Source: Callipepla californica brunnescens
Taxonomy: Eukaryota > Chordata > Aves > Galliformes > Odontophoridae
NCBI GenBank assembly: GCA_023055505.1
Contig: JALIRH010000122.1
Location: 588,501 to 652,500, forward strand
Reading direction: 5' to 3'
Length of the DNA stretch: 64,000 nucleotides
The notes under the pieces are model-generated. The model was given only the letters and a program-made list of their open reading frames with translations, did not search any database and was not told the origin of the DNA. A program made the translations under genes and the position numbers. Position 1 is the stretch's first letter. Each line of letters begins with the position of its first letter. Shown one piece after another: positions 12,193 to 24,631 of this stretch.

Positions 12193-12870
12193 TTCAGATC
12201 TCAGGTTTAAAGAAATCTAAAAACAAAACAAAGCATGCAGTTCCCAGATTCCCAGCAAAATTTTTCCCCATACTTTCACCACCACAGATTGAGAAGACCA
12301 TTTGCTGGACTTACACAGTGTCAGCAGGGTGAACCACATTTTGTCAGTGCACAACATTAATTACCACTTGCTCCACAGGCACAGGACAGACGGCCTCAAC
12401 AGTTAAGCACCCGGCCACTACAGGGATACACTTTCTGATTCACACTGCTGCAAAACGGCACCCATCTATTATGCAAGTACCTGTTGTAAACCGTAACACA
12501 GAAACTCTAGCAGCTATGGAAATCAGGAAAGAAATACTTCAAGAACTAATCAATACTTCTACTCAAAGTACGTACGAATATACTTGAAGTATACTTCAGC
12601 TTCCAGGACCACGACATCCCAAGGTCCTGGAACAGAAAAACAACTCCGAATTTAATTCCAGAACTGGATCAAGAAATTAAGTCAGTGAGATTAAGACATT
12701 CACCAGACAGCCACAGCTCATGAACCTCACCTTCATTTCCATACAACAGAATAATGCTATGTAAACTACATAGCATAACACGCCCTGCCCCCTTTCTTGC
12801 AATATCCTGAATATAAAATCCCTTTTCTTTTTCTTTTTTTTTCCATTATCCAAAATTTACATAGAAATAC
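12193..12870. other. No gene seen, left
   Basis: This is unique-looking sequence between the telomere-like boundary and the last XPO1 pseudogene exon. The next exon expected in an XPO1 gene (the segment after LNMI-K) is not found here, so the pseudogene ends inside this stretch. Confidence 0.6.
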
Positions 12871-15378
12871 CTTCTTGATCATATTTAACGTGCACTCAAA
12901 AACAGCATCAAAGATCTGAGGTATTTCAGCAGCGATGTGCCCACCCAGCTTCTTTACAGCGACAGCCACAGCACCCAGTACTGCAGGCTCCCTAGCAGCT
13001 GGAACATTTCTCTGGTAGTCAGTGAGAGTGGCACCCAACAAGGGAGGAACAAAGTTTTCAGCAACCTAAATCAAGAGCAAGACATGGTTAGAGCAGTGCA
13101 GTTACCCAACAAAGCCTCACACAATTACACAGCAGTTCGGAAAGAAGCTAAAAATGAACTTACACGTCCACATGCTTCCCACACACTGTGTTCATCCAGC
13201 AGTGCTTGCCTGAGGGCTCTCTTACACCTTCCTGCTTCCCCTTAGGACTGCTCTCAGCTGACACTACCTGAAGCACTCAAAACACAGCTCAGGCCTACCC
13301 CTGTATGATCACAGCCTATCATCCTTCCTGCAGATACTGCAGTTCTGAAGCCAGTTCCTGTGAACAGAACGGTGTTAACTGCACTGCAGCAGAAGAGCAG
13401 AGTTCCTCCTGAATGTGTCGTATCAACTGTTTGTATGCCATATTTACTTACCATCTGAGGATCGTTGGACCTGCTCACCCAGCCAGAAATCAGTTCTAAA
13501 CTTTCCCTTTTTACAGTCCTCATCCTTCTAACCAAGGGCTGCTTGGTTTCCACTTCGCCTGAAAGGTAGCAAAGCTGCACTGAATCTGGGTTAAGATGCG
13601 TCAACAAACAGATTCCCTTCAACTCGTTCCAGAAGATTGAGAATGTTTCATTTTGATACCCAAATGACCAAGAAGGAAGATCTCTCGTTCATATTATGCA
13701 GATTAAAACCATTTTCCCATTACTTCAGCTCCATGGATCCAAGTTGCAATTTAGTATTCCAGTGCTACTGCTGACAGCACACTCTGCCAGCACAACTCAG
13801 AAACAATGCTGCAGCTTCTTTTTCAAGGAAGGGAATGTTCCTTCAGCTCTCAGGATCATGCTTACCTCTGGTTCTCGCTGCGTGATGACAAGAACCAACC
13901 TATACAGTGTTCTAAAGCACGCTCCTGATTTTGTCACAAACATAACTGTTCCAACTTGTCTTTACTACAAGGAGCCCAATTCTTACTTCATTTTCTCACG
14001 TCCAAGTCCGTGTAAGTCTCGTCAGTAGAACTTGCCCTAACTGAGTGCACAGCCACACAATCATAACAGTACATCCAAGGAAAACCTCACCAGACTGCAG
14101 CCAGGGAAACAAAGGCAGAACTGCTCCTGCTGGCATCAGAGATAACAGCTGTGAGAACACACTCTGAGCCAAGTGCCATCTCAATGGCTGTTGCTCGAGT
14201 AAAATGTCACCACTACAAGTCCTAGCAACTGCTTCCTATTTCTCTCGTTGTGTTTTATTTTTGTTTTAAGCACCTTCTGGCAATTAGAGCTGCAGAATCA
14301 AAAGAATGCATTAAGTTCTGAGAAGCTACGTCAAGGTGTATTGATTGCATGGGTAAGAAAGTCTGTCATAACACTGCTCCAATAACCGAGTCACTTCATT
14401 CCTCAAGGGATGCTACAGCAGCACATTCTACTTCGATATCATAGACCCAATTTTTTCCAGGTAACAGTGGTTAGGTAACTCGGGTAGCTCCTAATTCCTC
14501 CTCAGTGATTACCAGTCTAGTTGATGACAAATCTGAGGCGCCTTCACTGCAGTTACACTTCTGCAATGAAGCTTTTTCAGTAGTAGAATATCACCAAACC
14601 AAAACTCTGCCAACGTCCTAGGGTCTTTTCTTATCTAGAACGATTAAGTCAGAACTTACAACTGTGTCTCCACAAGACTGCTATTAGTCACCAGTCTCCG
14701 GTACCCTTCCTAAACTCACACTTGAAGAGCTTTCCTCCTTCCGGAATCAGAGTTTCTTTGAACAAAACATCTGGCTAACAAAAACAAGAACCTAAGCAAG
14801 CACATTTTCAGGCATTCTCTTGCCCAAACGCACACACAAAGAAACAACAAAAACCACCACCACCAACAGACACACAGTGAGATAAGCCCAGCAAATTCAC
14901 AACCTGATTACGTGCACTGCCCATCCCGCTGTTAGGAAGGACGTGGAATTTCTTACCGTCAGCCTCAAGAGCTGCAGAGATGTTTTCACTTGGGCACTTG
15001 GACACATTCAGCATATCTACATAAATTCTTCCCAGCTGAATCACAAAGGGGCAGCCAGCTGCTTTCCGTGCCCTTACGCTGCTTTTCAGAATGCTACCAA
15101 GCTGCGTAACAGCTTCAGGATCCTTCAGAACATCAACATTCTGTGGAAAAGAACTGAGCTAACTCCATTCAGTCAATGAAAACGCCATTTATCTTCTAAT
15201 ACAAAAACGGTCACTTTCACGTGTTTATCTTACACGCTGTGTAAAGGCATGTTCTGTCAAGTTCTTCAACTGGATTTAAACCAGTCTCAATTGTTTAGGT
15301 CTCCTTCAACACTTCTACTGCCAGATCAACCATTGCTTTATAAAAGTTCAGCACAGCCAAGTTCACTTCATTCCACAG

Positions 15379-15380
<2 letters not shown>

Positions 15381-15409
<29 letters not shown>
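15381..15409 (+). repeat. Poly-A tract, left intron
   Basis: There are 29 adenines, against 26 thymines at the partner site 46,332-46,357. The 3-base difference accounts for the coordinate-sum step from 61,738 to 61,741. Confidence 0.9.
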
Positions 15410-15411
<2 letters not shown>

Positions 15412-15789
15412 TAATAACAACAAACATTCAGCAGTTTTACTTTAGTTGAATACACAAAATGTACCGTCTGACTTTTGTTGCCTGCTGAATTCTGCAGTCC
15501 CATACTGGATTAGGGAGCAGCATGTGTTTTTCTATCAGATGCTCCTGTACAGTCCGATCTGTCTGCGCCCTAACCACGTATCCTACTGCTCCATAGAACG
15601 GATGCGCCTGATTGAAAAACAAGAAGTCAAACAGAAAGTTAAGGAAGACTCACCAAAAATGTACAGCGTTCAGAACTAGAAGGTAGTAAAAGTTAAAAAT
15701 GGGTTTCCAATGACTAAATACCCACTTCCCAACCTCAGTTCACAAGATCCTTCTCCATCCTTTCCTTCCTTACTCCACATTTAAAGCAA

Positions 15790-17227
15790 GCCTCTGCTCC
15801 CCTCCAATACAGGCAGGAAGTTAGAAATGCAAAAGCCCAGCTCCAACTTAGACTGGCTACTGCAGTAAAGGAGAGCAAAAAATCCTTTTACAAATATATT
15901 AACAGTAAAAGAACTAAGGAGCATTTCTCTCCTTTACTTGATGCGGCAGGGAATGTAACCACGGAGGATAAGGAAAAGGCTGAGGTTCTCAATGCCTTCT
16001 TCACGTCTGTCTTTAATAGACAGATCAGTTAACCTCAGGATACTTTTCGCCCTGACCTGGAAGTCTGGGACGAAGCGCATCATACAGCTCCTGTGATCCT
16101 AGCAGAGACAGTCAGAGACCTGCTCCTCCATCTGAACTGCCGCAAGTCCATGGGACCAGATGGGATCCACCCAAGGGTGCTGAGGGAGCTGGCAGAGGTG
16201 ATTGCCAAGCCGCTTTCTGCCATCTAGCAGCATTCCTGGTCATCTGGAGAGGTCCCACAAGATTGGAGGCTTGCCAACGTGACTCCCATCTACAAGAAAG
16301 ACCGTAAGGAAGATCCGGGGAACTACAGGCCTGTCAGCCTGACCTCGGTATCAGGGAAAGTTATGGAGCGGTTGATCTTGAGGGAGATGACACGGCACGT
16401 GCGTGGCAACCAGGGGATCAGACCCAGCCAGCACGGGTTCACAAAGGGCAGCTCGTGCTTGTCCAGCCTCCTATCCTTCTACAACTGGGTGACCAGACTG
16501 GTAGATGAGGGAAAGGCTGTTGATGTAGTCTACCTGGACTTCAGCAAAGCCTTTGACACGGTCTCCCATGGTATTCTCCTGGAGAAACAGGCAGCCCGTG
16601 GTGTGGACAGGTTCACGAGAATTGGCTAGAGGGCCGTGCCCAGTGGGTAGTGGTTAATGGAGTTAAGTCCAGCTGGGGTCCCGTTACGAGTGGTGTCCCC
16701 CAAGGGTCGGTATTGGGGCCCATCTTGTTTAATATCTTTCTTGATGACCTGGACGAGGGGATTGAGTGTACCCTCAGTAAGTTTGCGGATGACACCAAGC
16801 TGGGAGGATGTGTCGATGTGCCTGAGGGTAGGGAGGCCCTTCAGCGGGATCTGGATAGGCTGAACAGCTGGGCTGAGCTCAACGGGACGAGGTTCAAGAA
16901 GGCCAAGTGCTGGGTGCCGCACTTCGGCCACAGTAACCCCATGCAATGCTATAGGCCAGCAGGAGCAGGGAGGTGATCATCCCCTGGACTCAGCTCTGAT
17001 GCGGCTGCACCTCGAGTACTGTGTTCAGTTTTGGGCCCCTCGCTACAAGAAAGACATCGAGGCCCTGGAGCGTGTTCAGAGAAGGGCAACAAAACTGGTG
17101 AGGGGTCTGGAGCACAAGTCTTACGAGGAGCGGCTGAGGGAGCTGGGATTGTTTAGTCTGGAGAAAAGGAGGCTCAGAGGAGACCTCGCTGCACTCTACC
17201 ACTTCCTGAAGGGAGGCTGTGGTGAGG
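15790..17227 (+). mobile_element. CR1 LINE, 5' part, left copy
   Basis: This is a 5'-truncated CR1 retrotransposon inserted in the XPO1 pseudogene intron, in the opposite orientation to the pseudogene. Reverse-transcriptase motifs are visible: [51 protein letters not shown] and the catalytic [10 protein letters not shown], then [20 protein letters not shown] near the ORF2 end. The frame is broken. A TAG at 16,225-16,227 is TAT in the right arm. About 59 bp present in the right arm is missing at about 16,958. The copy continues after the solo LTR at 18,142. Confidence 0.95.
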
Positions 17228-17232
17228 AGGGG
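17228..17232 (+). repeat. Target-site duplication AGGGG (5' side), left
   Basis: AGGGG immediately precedes the LTR and is repeated at 18,137-18,141, directly after it. Removing the LTR and one copy restores continuous CR1 sequence. Confidence 0.92.
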
Positions 17233-18136
17233 TGTCACCGGTTTGTGTGCCGGTTTGGCCCGGTTCCGTGACAACTGAGGCAGGGGGCCCACGGGCCCAC
17301 ACCCCGGACAAGGGGAAGGGGGAAAGGGAAAAGGGAGATGGGCCTAGAAACAAAACAGCGGCAACGATCCGAGGTGGAAAGCTAGTTTACTAAATAAGAT
17401 AGCAGAAAGTAAAATGACACAATAGAATAGGAATTGAGGCTAATGAATCAAACAAAATGAGCAAGAGAGAGTGTCCGATAAACTGAAGGCCTTACGCTAA
17501 TGCTGAAGGTGAGACGGCAGTGAGCACCCACTCCTGAGTCGATCCCAAAGGAAAGAGAGCATCCCGTGACTGCAGACAGTTTTTATCTTTTTCCTCTGAG
17601 CAGAAAACACGTAAAAATACAAAGCATCGTAAAGTCCTCTGGGGAATGGAGTTCTCCCTCTCTTCTGAGACAGGCATACCCAGAACTATCGTTGACTCAC
17701 AGAGCTGTAGCATTAACTCTCCAACTCCCAATACACCACATGATGTTACGATGTGGAATATCAACAATACAACAAAAATCATAAAACCATGTGTATGGGA
17801 ACTGTTGAATCACAGCCTGAACCACTGATTGATCACCTGAGGCGAGCGCTGAGTCAGCTGCAGGGGCACAAGTGAGTGTGATTAGAAGGGGTGGAGTTTG
17901 ACTCCACCTCTCCCATGACCCCATTTAAGGGCTGACCACCACCAGGGAAGGATCTCTGGTTGGAGATCCCTCCCTAGTGCAGTTATCGGCAAGCCTCGAC
18001 CATCTCCAAAGGTGAGCCACTCTTTCCTCATTAACTATCTGTATACCAGCTACTTAAGCCCATCTAAAATATACCATCTTTGGCACCATTTCTTTTGGAT
18101 GCTATTCTTGGGGGTTATTTGCCCTACACCATGACA
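17233..18136 (+). mobile_element. Solo LTR (904 bp) inserted in CR1, left
   Basis: The element begins TGTCA and ends TGACA, a perfect 5-bp inverted border, and is flanked by the 5-bp duplication AGGGG. There is no internal retroviral sequence, so it is a solo LTR left by LTR-LTR recombination. The 5-bp duplication fits ERVL-class (class III) elements. The orientation is not proven and + is assigned by the TGTCACCGG start. Part of it (about 17,590-17,790) resembles the fragment at 22,788-22,985. Confidence 0.85.
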
Positions 18137-18141
18137 AGGGG

Positions 18142-18446
18142 GTCGGCCTCTTCTCCCAGATAACTAATGACAGAACGAGAGGGAATGCCCACAAGCTGTG
18201 CCGAGGAAGATTTAGATTAGATTTGAGGGCCAATTTTTTCTTTGAAAGAGTGGTCAGGCACTGGAATGGCCTGCCTAGGGAGGGGGTTGAGGCACCATCC
18301 CCAGCGCTGTTCAAGAAGCGTTTAGATGAGGTGCTAAGGGGATTTGATTTAGTAGCTTAGTGGGTAGGGATGGTGGTAGGAGGACAGTTGGACTAGATGA
18401 TCTTGGAGGTCCTTTCCAACCTCACGCATCTATGAATCTATGAATC
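18142..18446 (+). mobile_element. CR1 LINE, 3' end, left copy
   Basis: This is the continuation of the CR1 after the solo LTR. It ends with the typical avian CR1 3' region (GGAGGTCCTTTCCAACCT) and a short ATCTATGA direct repeat at 18,429-18,446. Confidence 0.93.
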
Positions 18447-20050
18447 CTACTATGTACGTTCCAGAGACTTCCTTGCTTTTACCCCCATATCCTGAAGTAA
18501 GCTCTCTCAGGCACGTGCTTTCTCTTACAATAGCTCCATTTCTTTCTTTTACGGAACTTTGGGCTGACTCAAGTGCAGGAAAAACAGAAGCTGGAACTCA
18601 CTGCCTCCTCTGCCCCACGTTCCCAAGTTACTGCAATGCATCAGCCTACGCTGTGCGTGCACTGCACTCCATCAGAGCACATTCCCCTGCAGGTACTCTC
18701 TTGCCCCTGCACGTGCCAGACCCATAAGTACACTACCACAGCAGAACATTCTCCTTCGCTAATCAAGACCTCAAATTTAGATTTACCACCTCATTTAAAA
18801 GCATTCTAGAAATAAAGAATTTCAACTCAGCACTCTTTACATTATTAAGATCTCATTGAGAATTCTTGGAAGGAGAATGAATCTGACCGTACCACCTGTA
18901 ACATAACGCTCTCACTGACACACACGGTGACTGAGAAACACAATTCAAGTCTTAAAGACTACTACCAATTCATTTTTGATGTGTCACGACGCCGACTGCC
19001 TTCACAGATTTACTCACACTCCTGAATTCAATGTACCTGATGTGGCTGAAGGTCACAGATGACCGTATTAATATTGTTCAAGATTCAATCAATGCAAGGC
19101 ATCACTTCTCCCACCCGAACCTGAACAAAATGTCAGCGGCACTTCTGTGCTATTTTTATCAAGGTATCACAAGCTGTATCTCACAAGCCATATCCTGGAC
19201 TCCATCGTGGGTTTCTAAATTAAATCACATCAGTTACTGCTTTCTATTTCCCCCAGACATGCACATATACTGCGCATAATTTGTTTTTCATTCAGAAAGT
19301 CAGAACAGCAAGTGAAAGAGATGGTCACCATGCAGAAACTCAAAGAACTTGCTGACTGCTGTCTTCAAAAACTCCCAGTGAGCTCTCAAAAAACGTGGGT
19401 ATTGGCCTACTATGTACGTTCTGTTGGATGCAATAGTGGCTTTATTGTCTGTTCCTCTCTTTTGTTCACAGAGCCCTGGGGGATCCTACAATATAACATA
19501 CCGTTAGTTTTCTCCCAAGCTCACAGATCGGATGAGCAGTATAAAGGCTAAAATAAGCGGCAGTAACCATACAGGAAAGTAGTTGCCATTATCAAGCTCA
19601 AAGCCAAAATATTTTAAGGAAAAAAAAAAAAAAAAAGAACAAACCAACCAACTGCCCCAGTTTAGGATCAGGACAGTTCCATAAGTTTCAACCAAACCAA
19701 GAACACCACATTTTCAGTCATGCGATTTAGGTGCAACTAATAACTGCTGCAGGGCAGACTGCAGCAACCCAAAGTGCTGAGTTTATCAGCAACCAGCTGA
19801 TAAACACACAGCTGTTACACAGCAAGCAGGGGAAACTAACTCCTCTCTGCCTATGGCATCACAGTGACACATTTCACTTCTGTAGGCAACGTCTTCTTCC
19901 CATGCTCTTTCCACACACACTTACTAAAACTTCAGCGGCGGAAGAGAAGGTGCTACCTGGTTCAAAGCAACACACGTTACTTTGCTTCGTTAAGGTTACT
20001 CTTACTTCATTAGTGCTTCCTTCCTGTGTCTGTGGCATTCCTAAAGCAAA

Positions 20051-20126
20051 ATCTTTCATCATAAGACAAATTTTCTCTCCAAAATTTTCACAGTGAAAAG
20101 CCTGTATGGATTCAGGCCTTTTTTTC
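20051..20126 (-). repeat. 70-bp hairpin-bearing repeat, intronic left copy
   Basis: This is an inverted copy of 12,124-12,192, lying in the intron between pseudogene exons 3 and 4. The right-arm partner is 41,568-41,640. Confidence 0.7.
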
Positions 20127-22787
20127 ATCAGCCTAAAATTCAGAATATGACATTCCCCATTCAATTATTCTCATCAACGTTTGCTAGACAGGGCAGCTCA
20201 CTGAAGAACACAGAGCAGGATCTTTTGAAGCTCAATTTCTTGAGCATGAATTACAAAGCTCAACAAAGCTGTCAGTCTTGTGCCATGGTACCTTCATTCC
20301 TGTCACAAGGGATCTTTATTCATCCTCTTCATGCATCGCCCGCTGACTGAGCCTATTGCCCAACAGAGCTCATTCAGGTTTCCCAGGAGCAGTCCGTCTC
20401 ATGCACTTCTGGTGAAGCTTTTCAGCCATTATTTGTTCTGTGTTTGCACAGCCCAGATGCGTAAGATACACTGAAAGACAATTAACAGTAACAGTAAGCA
20501 GGCATATTTTTTTAAGCAACAAACCGGATCGCATCTCTATTAAGTTGAATTCTTCTAAGAGAGACAAAATCAAAATGCCAAACGCAATGGTTCTTTTGCG
20601 AACCTGTGACAGAGCAAGCTAAAGATTTAAACCCAGATCTGCTAGGATTGTATGACATGAGAGAGAATGACCTTGTGTATCAGACAGATCAGTACAGTTC
20701 CTAAGTTAAATGAATAACGTGTACATATTCATGAGCTGCTGGCAATATGGATCTGGCTAGCTCTGAGGGACATCACACTGCATTTAGCAATTTTCCTCTT
20801 TTCATTATTTCAGTGCCGTTACCTCTGCTGGTTTTAGTAAACCACTGTTACAATGGAGATGGTTCTCCTGAACTACACCAGGTGAGAAGTTTCAGCTTTA
20901 ACAGCTCAGACAATTCCATCAGCCCCTGAAACGACTGGGGCTGCTAATGGAAGCCAAATTCAAAATCTCACCAAACTGAGAGCAGCATTAGGGTCAGATT
21001 CAGCAATGGATTTTTACAGTGCCACTTTTCCTGTCACTCCATACACTGGATCTGGAAACATCGCTAAGGCTGAGAATATGCTGAAGCAGTTTCAGTACAG
21101 TAAGGAGGAGTTTTAATATTAAAAATATAGAGATCAGAATAAATCTACTGTTAACTATACTGCACAAGTACAGCAGTGAGAACACACGAGCACAGCAGTG
21201 AGAATACAAAAAGGTGCGTTTTACATTCATAAAGCCGTTAACAAACATTCAGTGCTCCCTTCCCCTATTTGCGTTTAAAAGAAGAATGTTCTCACTGAAG
21301 TCTCATGAACTGACCCTACAGCTGAGAGATGCGATGACTTTCAGATTCCCCTCCTCCCCTGCCCCCCACGTAACCCTGCTGCACGCATGCTCCTGGTGCA
21401 GCCGCACAGACCTACAGGACAGCAGTTCTCGACACTTACCCAATGCTTCTCTCATATTTCTATAGAAGGTTATGGAATCTGTATCCTTCATGAATTCTCG
21501 TACTACATCCCCTTGATCATTTCCACCACGAGCACTCCTTCAGGTTTAGCCATACTGCCAACCATCAGCCATCGAACCTAAACGTTACAAAGGGGAGCTC
21601 CAACTGGACTGCACCGTGACGTGAAAATAAAGGTGTGTGTCCTGCACTTCCTCAGGCCATCTCATACACAAGCAAACGGGAAGGACGAATTCTGAAGGGA
21701 TACGCTAACTAAAAACCCATTCAGAGTACAGCTGATCTCTATCTCTGCAAGAATCAGAGATACTTAAAACAACTATCATACCGTCCAGAGCTTCAGAAGA
21801 TGTATGTATTAAAGATCTTTTCAACACAAGCACGTTTTCTCCTCAAACACCTGCCCTTTGATTGGCACTGCAGCTCTTATACAACTGAGTCTGTAACAAT
21901 GCATCTGTTTTTAATGCTACGGTGAACTGCCTTGTTTTTTAAGTCTCACTCCTGAGTAGAAAACACAACTCCTCCAGACCAAGTCATCGAATAAAATATC
22001 AAGTTATCCTCCTTCTCTGAACAGCAGTCAGCTCCATCTGCATGAACCCCGGTACGATCCACACTGGAAACCATTACTTACAGAAACTGGTAGCAAGATT
22101 TAGCAGATCTACTACACAAATCCTAGACAGCAATTCTATTACCAAGTTACCATGAAGCTTCTGAGCTGCTCACATGGGAGAAAATGGGTTTGGTACATTT
22201 AAATAAACCATACAGATGCGTATTCTTTTCTTTGATGTTTATAAGCGGGACTATTCATAGTGCGCTGAATCAATTCCCAATTACCCAAAGCAAGGGAAGC
22301 TCTCTCAAGTCATCCTTTACACAGAGAAGCCTCTGAATTTAGGAGCAGTGTCCAAACTTGCACAGTACTTGTACTGAAGCGTGGATTACCTTGGATAATA
22401 CAGGCAAACAAAGCTGTCTCCTTGGAGGAACATCAAAGCGCTGACTTCCAGAAAGCAGTGGAGAAGCAGATGGTGAGAACGGACTTTCCCTGCAGAGCTC
22501 AGCAGTAAAGGATTCCAACGTTCAAGACAAATCTGGAAAACTTCAGTTTCTTCTACTTCCGATACCAATAACAGATCATGAAGAGCCCGGAAAAGTGTTT
22601 CAAGCATCTATTTACTAATTACTTTGAACACGGAAGTAGATTGAGAGCATATCACTTCAAGTTTTGCTATCCTAACACCGATAAAATGCTGAATGAGAGT
22701 AGAATCCATTCACAAGGTACAGTAACACTGCAGGGACGTTTACTGCACAAAGTTACGAGCAATGGAGCACCTGAACAAAGCCCTCTG

Positions 22788-22985
22788 AGCGGAAACACGG
22801 AAGAATGCAAAGCATCGCACAGTGCTCTGAGGAATGGAGTTCTTCTTCTCTTCTGAGACAGGCATACCCAGAACTATCAATGACCCACGGAGCTGGAGCA
22901 TTAACTCTCCAACTCCCAGCGCACCACATGACGTCGTGATGTGAAATACCAATACCAAAAATCACAAAGCCATGGCACTGTATTA
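22788..22985 (+). mobile_element. LTR fragment related to the solo LTR, left
   Basis: About 200 bp aligns with the interior of the solo LTR (about 17,590-17,790), with shared blocks such as GAGACAGGCATACCCAGAAC and GCATTAACTCTCCAACTCCC. There are no LTR borders. It is an older, partial insertion of the same family in the region upstream of pseudogene exon 1. Confidence 0.75.
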
Positions 22986-23850
22986 TCAGAATTGCACCCA
23001 CCCTCTGAGCTTCTACAAGACGTTTTCTTTTAGATCCTTCCAAAGAAACAACCCTTAAATGCTCATTTTAAGGACTGCTATTCTCAATACTTACTGCTGC
23101 TCTGCTTTCCAAACCCTCTGGGAATCTGGAAGAAAACCTTCCAAAAGCACACTGCTTATCTGCATCCAGTGCAAGACATCTACGAGAACATTTTCACCGT
23201 TCCCGACCGAACAGCCGCCGTGCAGACTGAGAAGTTCTGAGCCTGCCACGGAACCAAACAGAACGGAGCGATCTATAAAGTACATTTTGCTTCCATAGCT
23301 AAGACACTCAGCAATTCAAAGCACTCCAGGCAGAAGGCAGATTGGACATCTCTAGCTGAGATCCCTCCCTGACAGGGATTCAAAACCACCTTCACATTAT
23401 TCCCACACACATCCATTTCTGTCAGCAGATTCACTTTCAATAGCTTCTCTAGCTTCTTCCACTAGTCTAGAAGACTGCAATGAACCCACACAGCAATTCC
23501 AGAAGATCAGCTACATGCAGAGTAGGAATAGCCAGATCAGACCTGCACAGCTCCTTTGAGAAGGCTTTTTACCCACACTGTCATCTGTTACACTGTGAGT
23601 TACAGCAGTGACACCTGCAGCAATTTGAAGCCACTCTAACAAATTCTGTGGAACATTTCAACATCCTAAATGGTTCAGAGCTGAGTTTTGCAGATGGCCA
23701 CTTAAAGATGCCACTTTTAACTATCTTGATGTAATAGAATTGTAATAGAGCTAGAATTTGCTACGTGCAAAGGGCTACCGGGAGAAGGAATGCGTTGCCA
23801 GCATCAGATGGAAAGCGACAAGAATCCAGATCCCTTACAAGTGCTAGGGG
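22986..23850. other. No gene seen, left
   Basis: This region lies between the LTR fragment and the CpG island. I recognise no exon. If the divergent promoter once drove the XPO1 copy, this would be its first intron. None of the first third of exportin-1 is present. Confidence 0.5.
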
Positions 23851-24128
23851 AAAAAAGAGAGCGCCGCGCGGCCCCGGAATCCTGCCTCGCCCCGCCCCGC
23901 CCCGCCCCTCCCCTCCCCTCCCCCGCTGCCGCTGCCGCTGCCCCTGCCCCTGCCCCTGCCCGGCCCCACGGCTCCGCCCCCACAGCTCACAGTGCCGTCC
24001 CGTACAGCCGCCGCCGCCGCCAGAGCTGCCGCCGGAGCCGCCGCCGCTCCAACGCGCGGTTTCCGCGGCGCCGCCGCCGCCATAGCACTCCACCGCTCCG
24101 TTCATCTGCGGGGGGGGGGGGGGGGGGG

Positions 24129-24142
24129 ACTTCCGTTTCCGG
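24129..24142 (-). promoter_or_regulatory. Paired ETS-like sites, left
   Basis: The minus strand reads CCGGAAACGGAAGT, two GGAA cores in tandem as in GABP/ETS sites of bidirectional promoters. It lies 70 bp upstream of the SGF29 start codon and is conserved exactly in the right arm. Confidence 0.5.
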
Positions 24143-24211
24143 CTTCAGGGACCGGCGCACGCGTAGTGCTATTGCCAGAGCCGCGCGCAGTGGGGGTGGG
24201 GTTGTTCGGCC

Positions 24212-24286
24212 ATGGCGTTGGCGGAGGGGAGGTCGCGCAACGTGGAGCTCCTGGCGGAGCTACAGCGGCTGCTCGCGCACACGCAG
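24212..24286 (+). pseudogene. SGF29: SGF29 coding exon 1, left copy
   Basis: Twenty-five codons from ATG to CAG are followed by a GTGGGG donor. MALAEGRSRNVELLAELQRL matches the N-terminus of SGF29 (CCDC101), the SAGA-complex subunit whose C-terminal tandem Tudor domain reads H3K4me3. Only the N-terminal coiled-coil start is encoded here. The gene points toward the palindrome centre, and after exon 2 the sequence turns into minisatellite, so the Tudor exons are absent. It is called a fragment because the other exons are missing and the frame to exon 2 is not kept. Confidence 0.78.
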
Positions 24287-24561
24287 GTGGGGGAGGGGAA
24301 AGGGGGGAGAGTGGGGTGGCGGAGGGAGAAGGGGGGAATAGGGTGTGGGTGGGTGGGGCGGAGTTGGGTGGGGGACGGGGATGTGGGGCAGGGGTTGGAG
24401 CTAATGGGGCTCAGTGCTCGGTTCTAAGTCCGGGGTGCTCAGTTATGGGGCTGGGGCTGCAGATGTGGGGTCGGGGTTATGGGGCTGGGGTCGGGGTTGT
24501 GGGTCCGGGGCCGTCGATGTGGGGAGGGCGTATGGGGCTGAGGCCGCCACTCCCCCCGCAG

Positions 24562-24631
24562 GGAGCACAAGCAGCGAGCACAAGCTCATCGACATCCAGA
24601 AAACCCACGGGAGGATGCAGCCCGAGAACAA
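24562..24631 (+). pseudogene. SGF29: SGF29 coding exon 2, left copy
   Basis: A 70-bp exon lies between CCCCCCGCAG and a GTCAGC donor. One frame reads SEHKLIDIQKTHGRMQPEN, matching the SGF29 segment SEHNLVNIQKTHERMQTEN. With exon 1 ending on a codon boundary, this frame is not reached by simple splicing. The exon is about 4 bp shorter than expected from the protein alignment. Either a 4-bp loss broke the frame or an unusual splice site is used. Confidence 0.78.

Larger units (their letters stand above)
12871..22607 (-). pseudogene. XPO1: XPO1 (exportin-1) unprocessed pseudogene, left copy
   Basis: Nine exon remnants with splice sites are found on the minus strand. In gene order they are 22,390-22,607, 21,440-21,577, 20,292-20,470, 19,329-19,485, 19,037-19,214, 15,473-15,607, 14,957-15,140, 13,452-13,558 and 12,871-13,065. 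They cover roughly the middle half of exportin-1, the CRM1 nuclear export receptor. Exons 1-5 carry frameshifts or stops and the last four are open. The 5' exons (about the first third of the protein) and the 3' exons are missing. Introns are kept, so this is a partial genomic duplicate and not a retrocopy. The last exon keeps a canonical IPQIF where the right copy has IPPIF. Confidence 0.93.
23850..24290. promoter_or_regulatory. CpG-island bidirectional promoter, left
   Basis: This is a GC- and CpG-dense block with repeated CCCCGCCCC (GC-box/Sp1-like) at 23,887-23,925, GCTGCC and CCCTGC short repeats, CGCGCGG motifs and a run of 19 G at 24,110-24,128. It lies immediately 5' of the SGF29 start (24,212, + strand), while the XPO1 pseudogene leaves in the other direction. 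This head-to-head layout is typical of a shared housekeeping promoter. Confidence 0.75.

Noticed and set aside
12937..13245. Plus-strand open frames overlapping XPO1 pseudogene exons, and their right-arm mirrors
   Set aside because: Antisense shadows. The minus strand carries the exportin-1 match with splice sites.
14808..15044. Open frame with GRIYVDMLNVSKC extending past the exon into VGGGGFCCFFVCAF
   Set aside because: Only the first part is XPO1. The rest is intron read through the GTAAGA donor.
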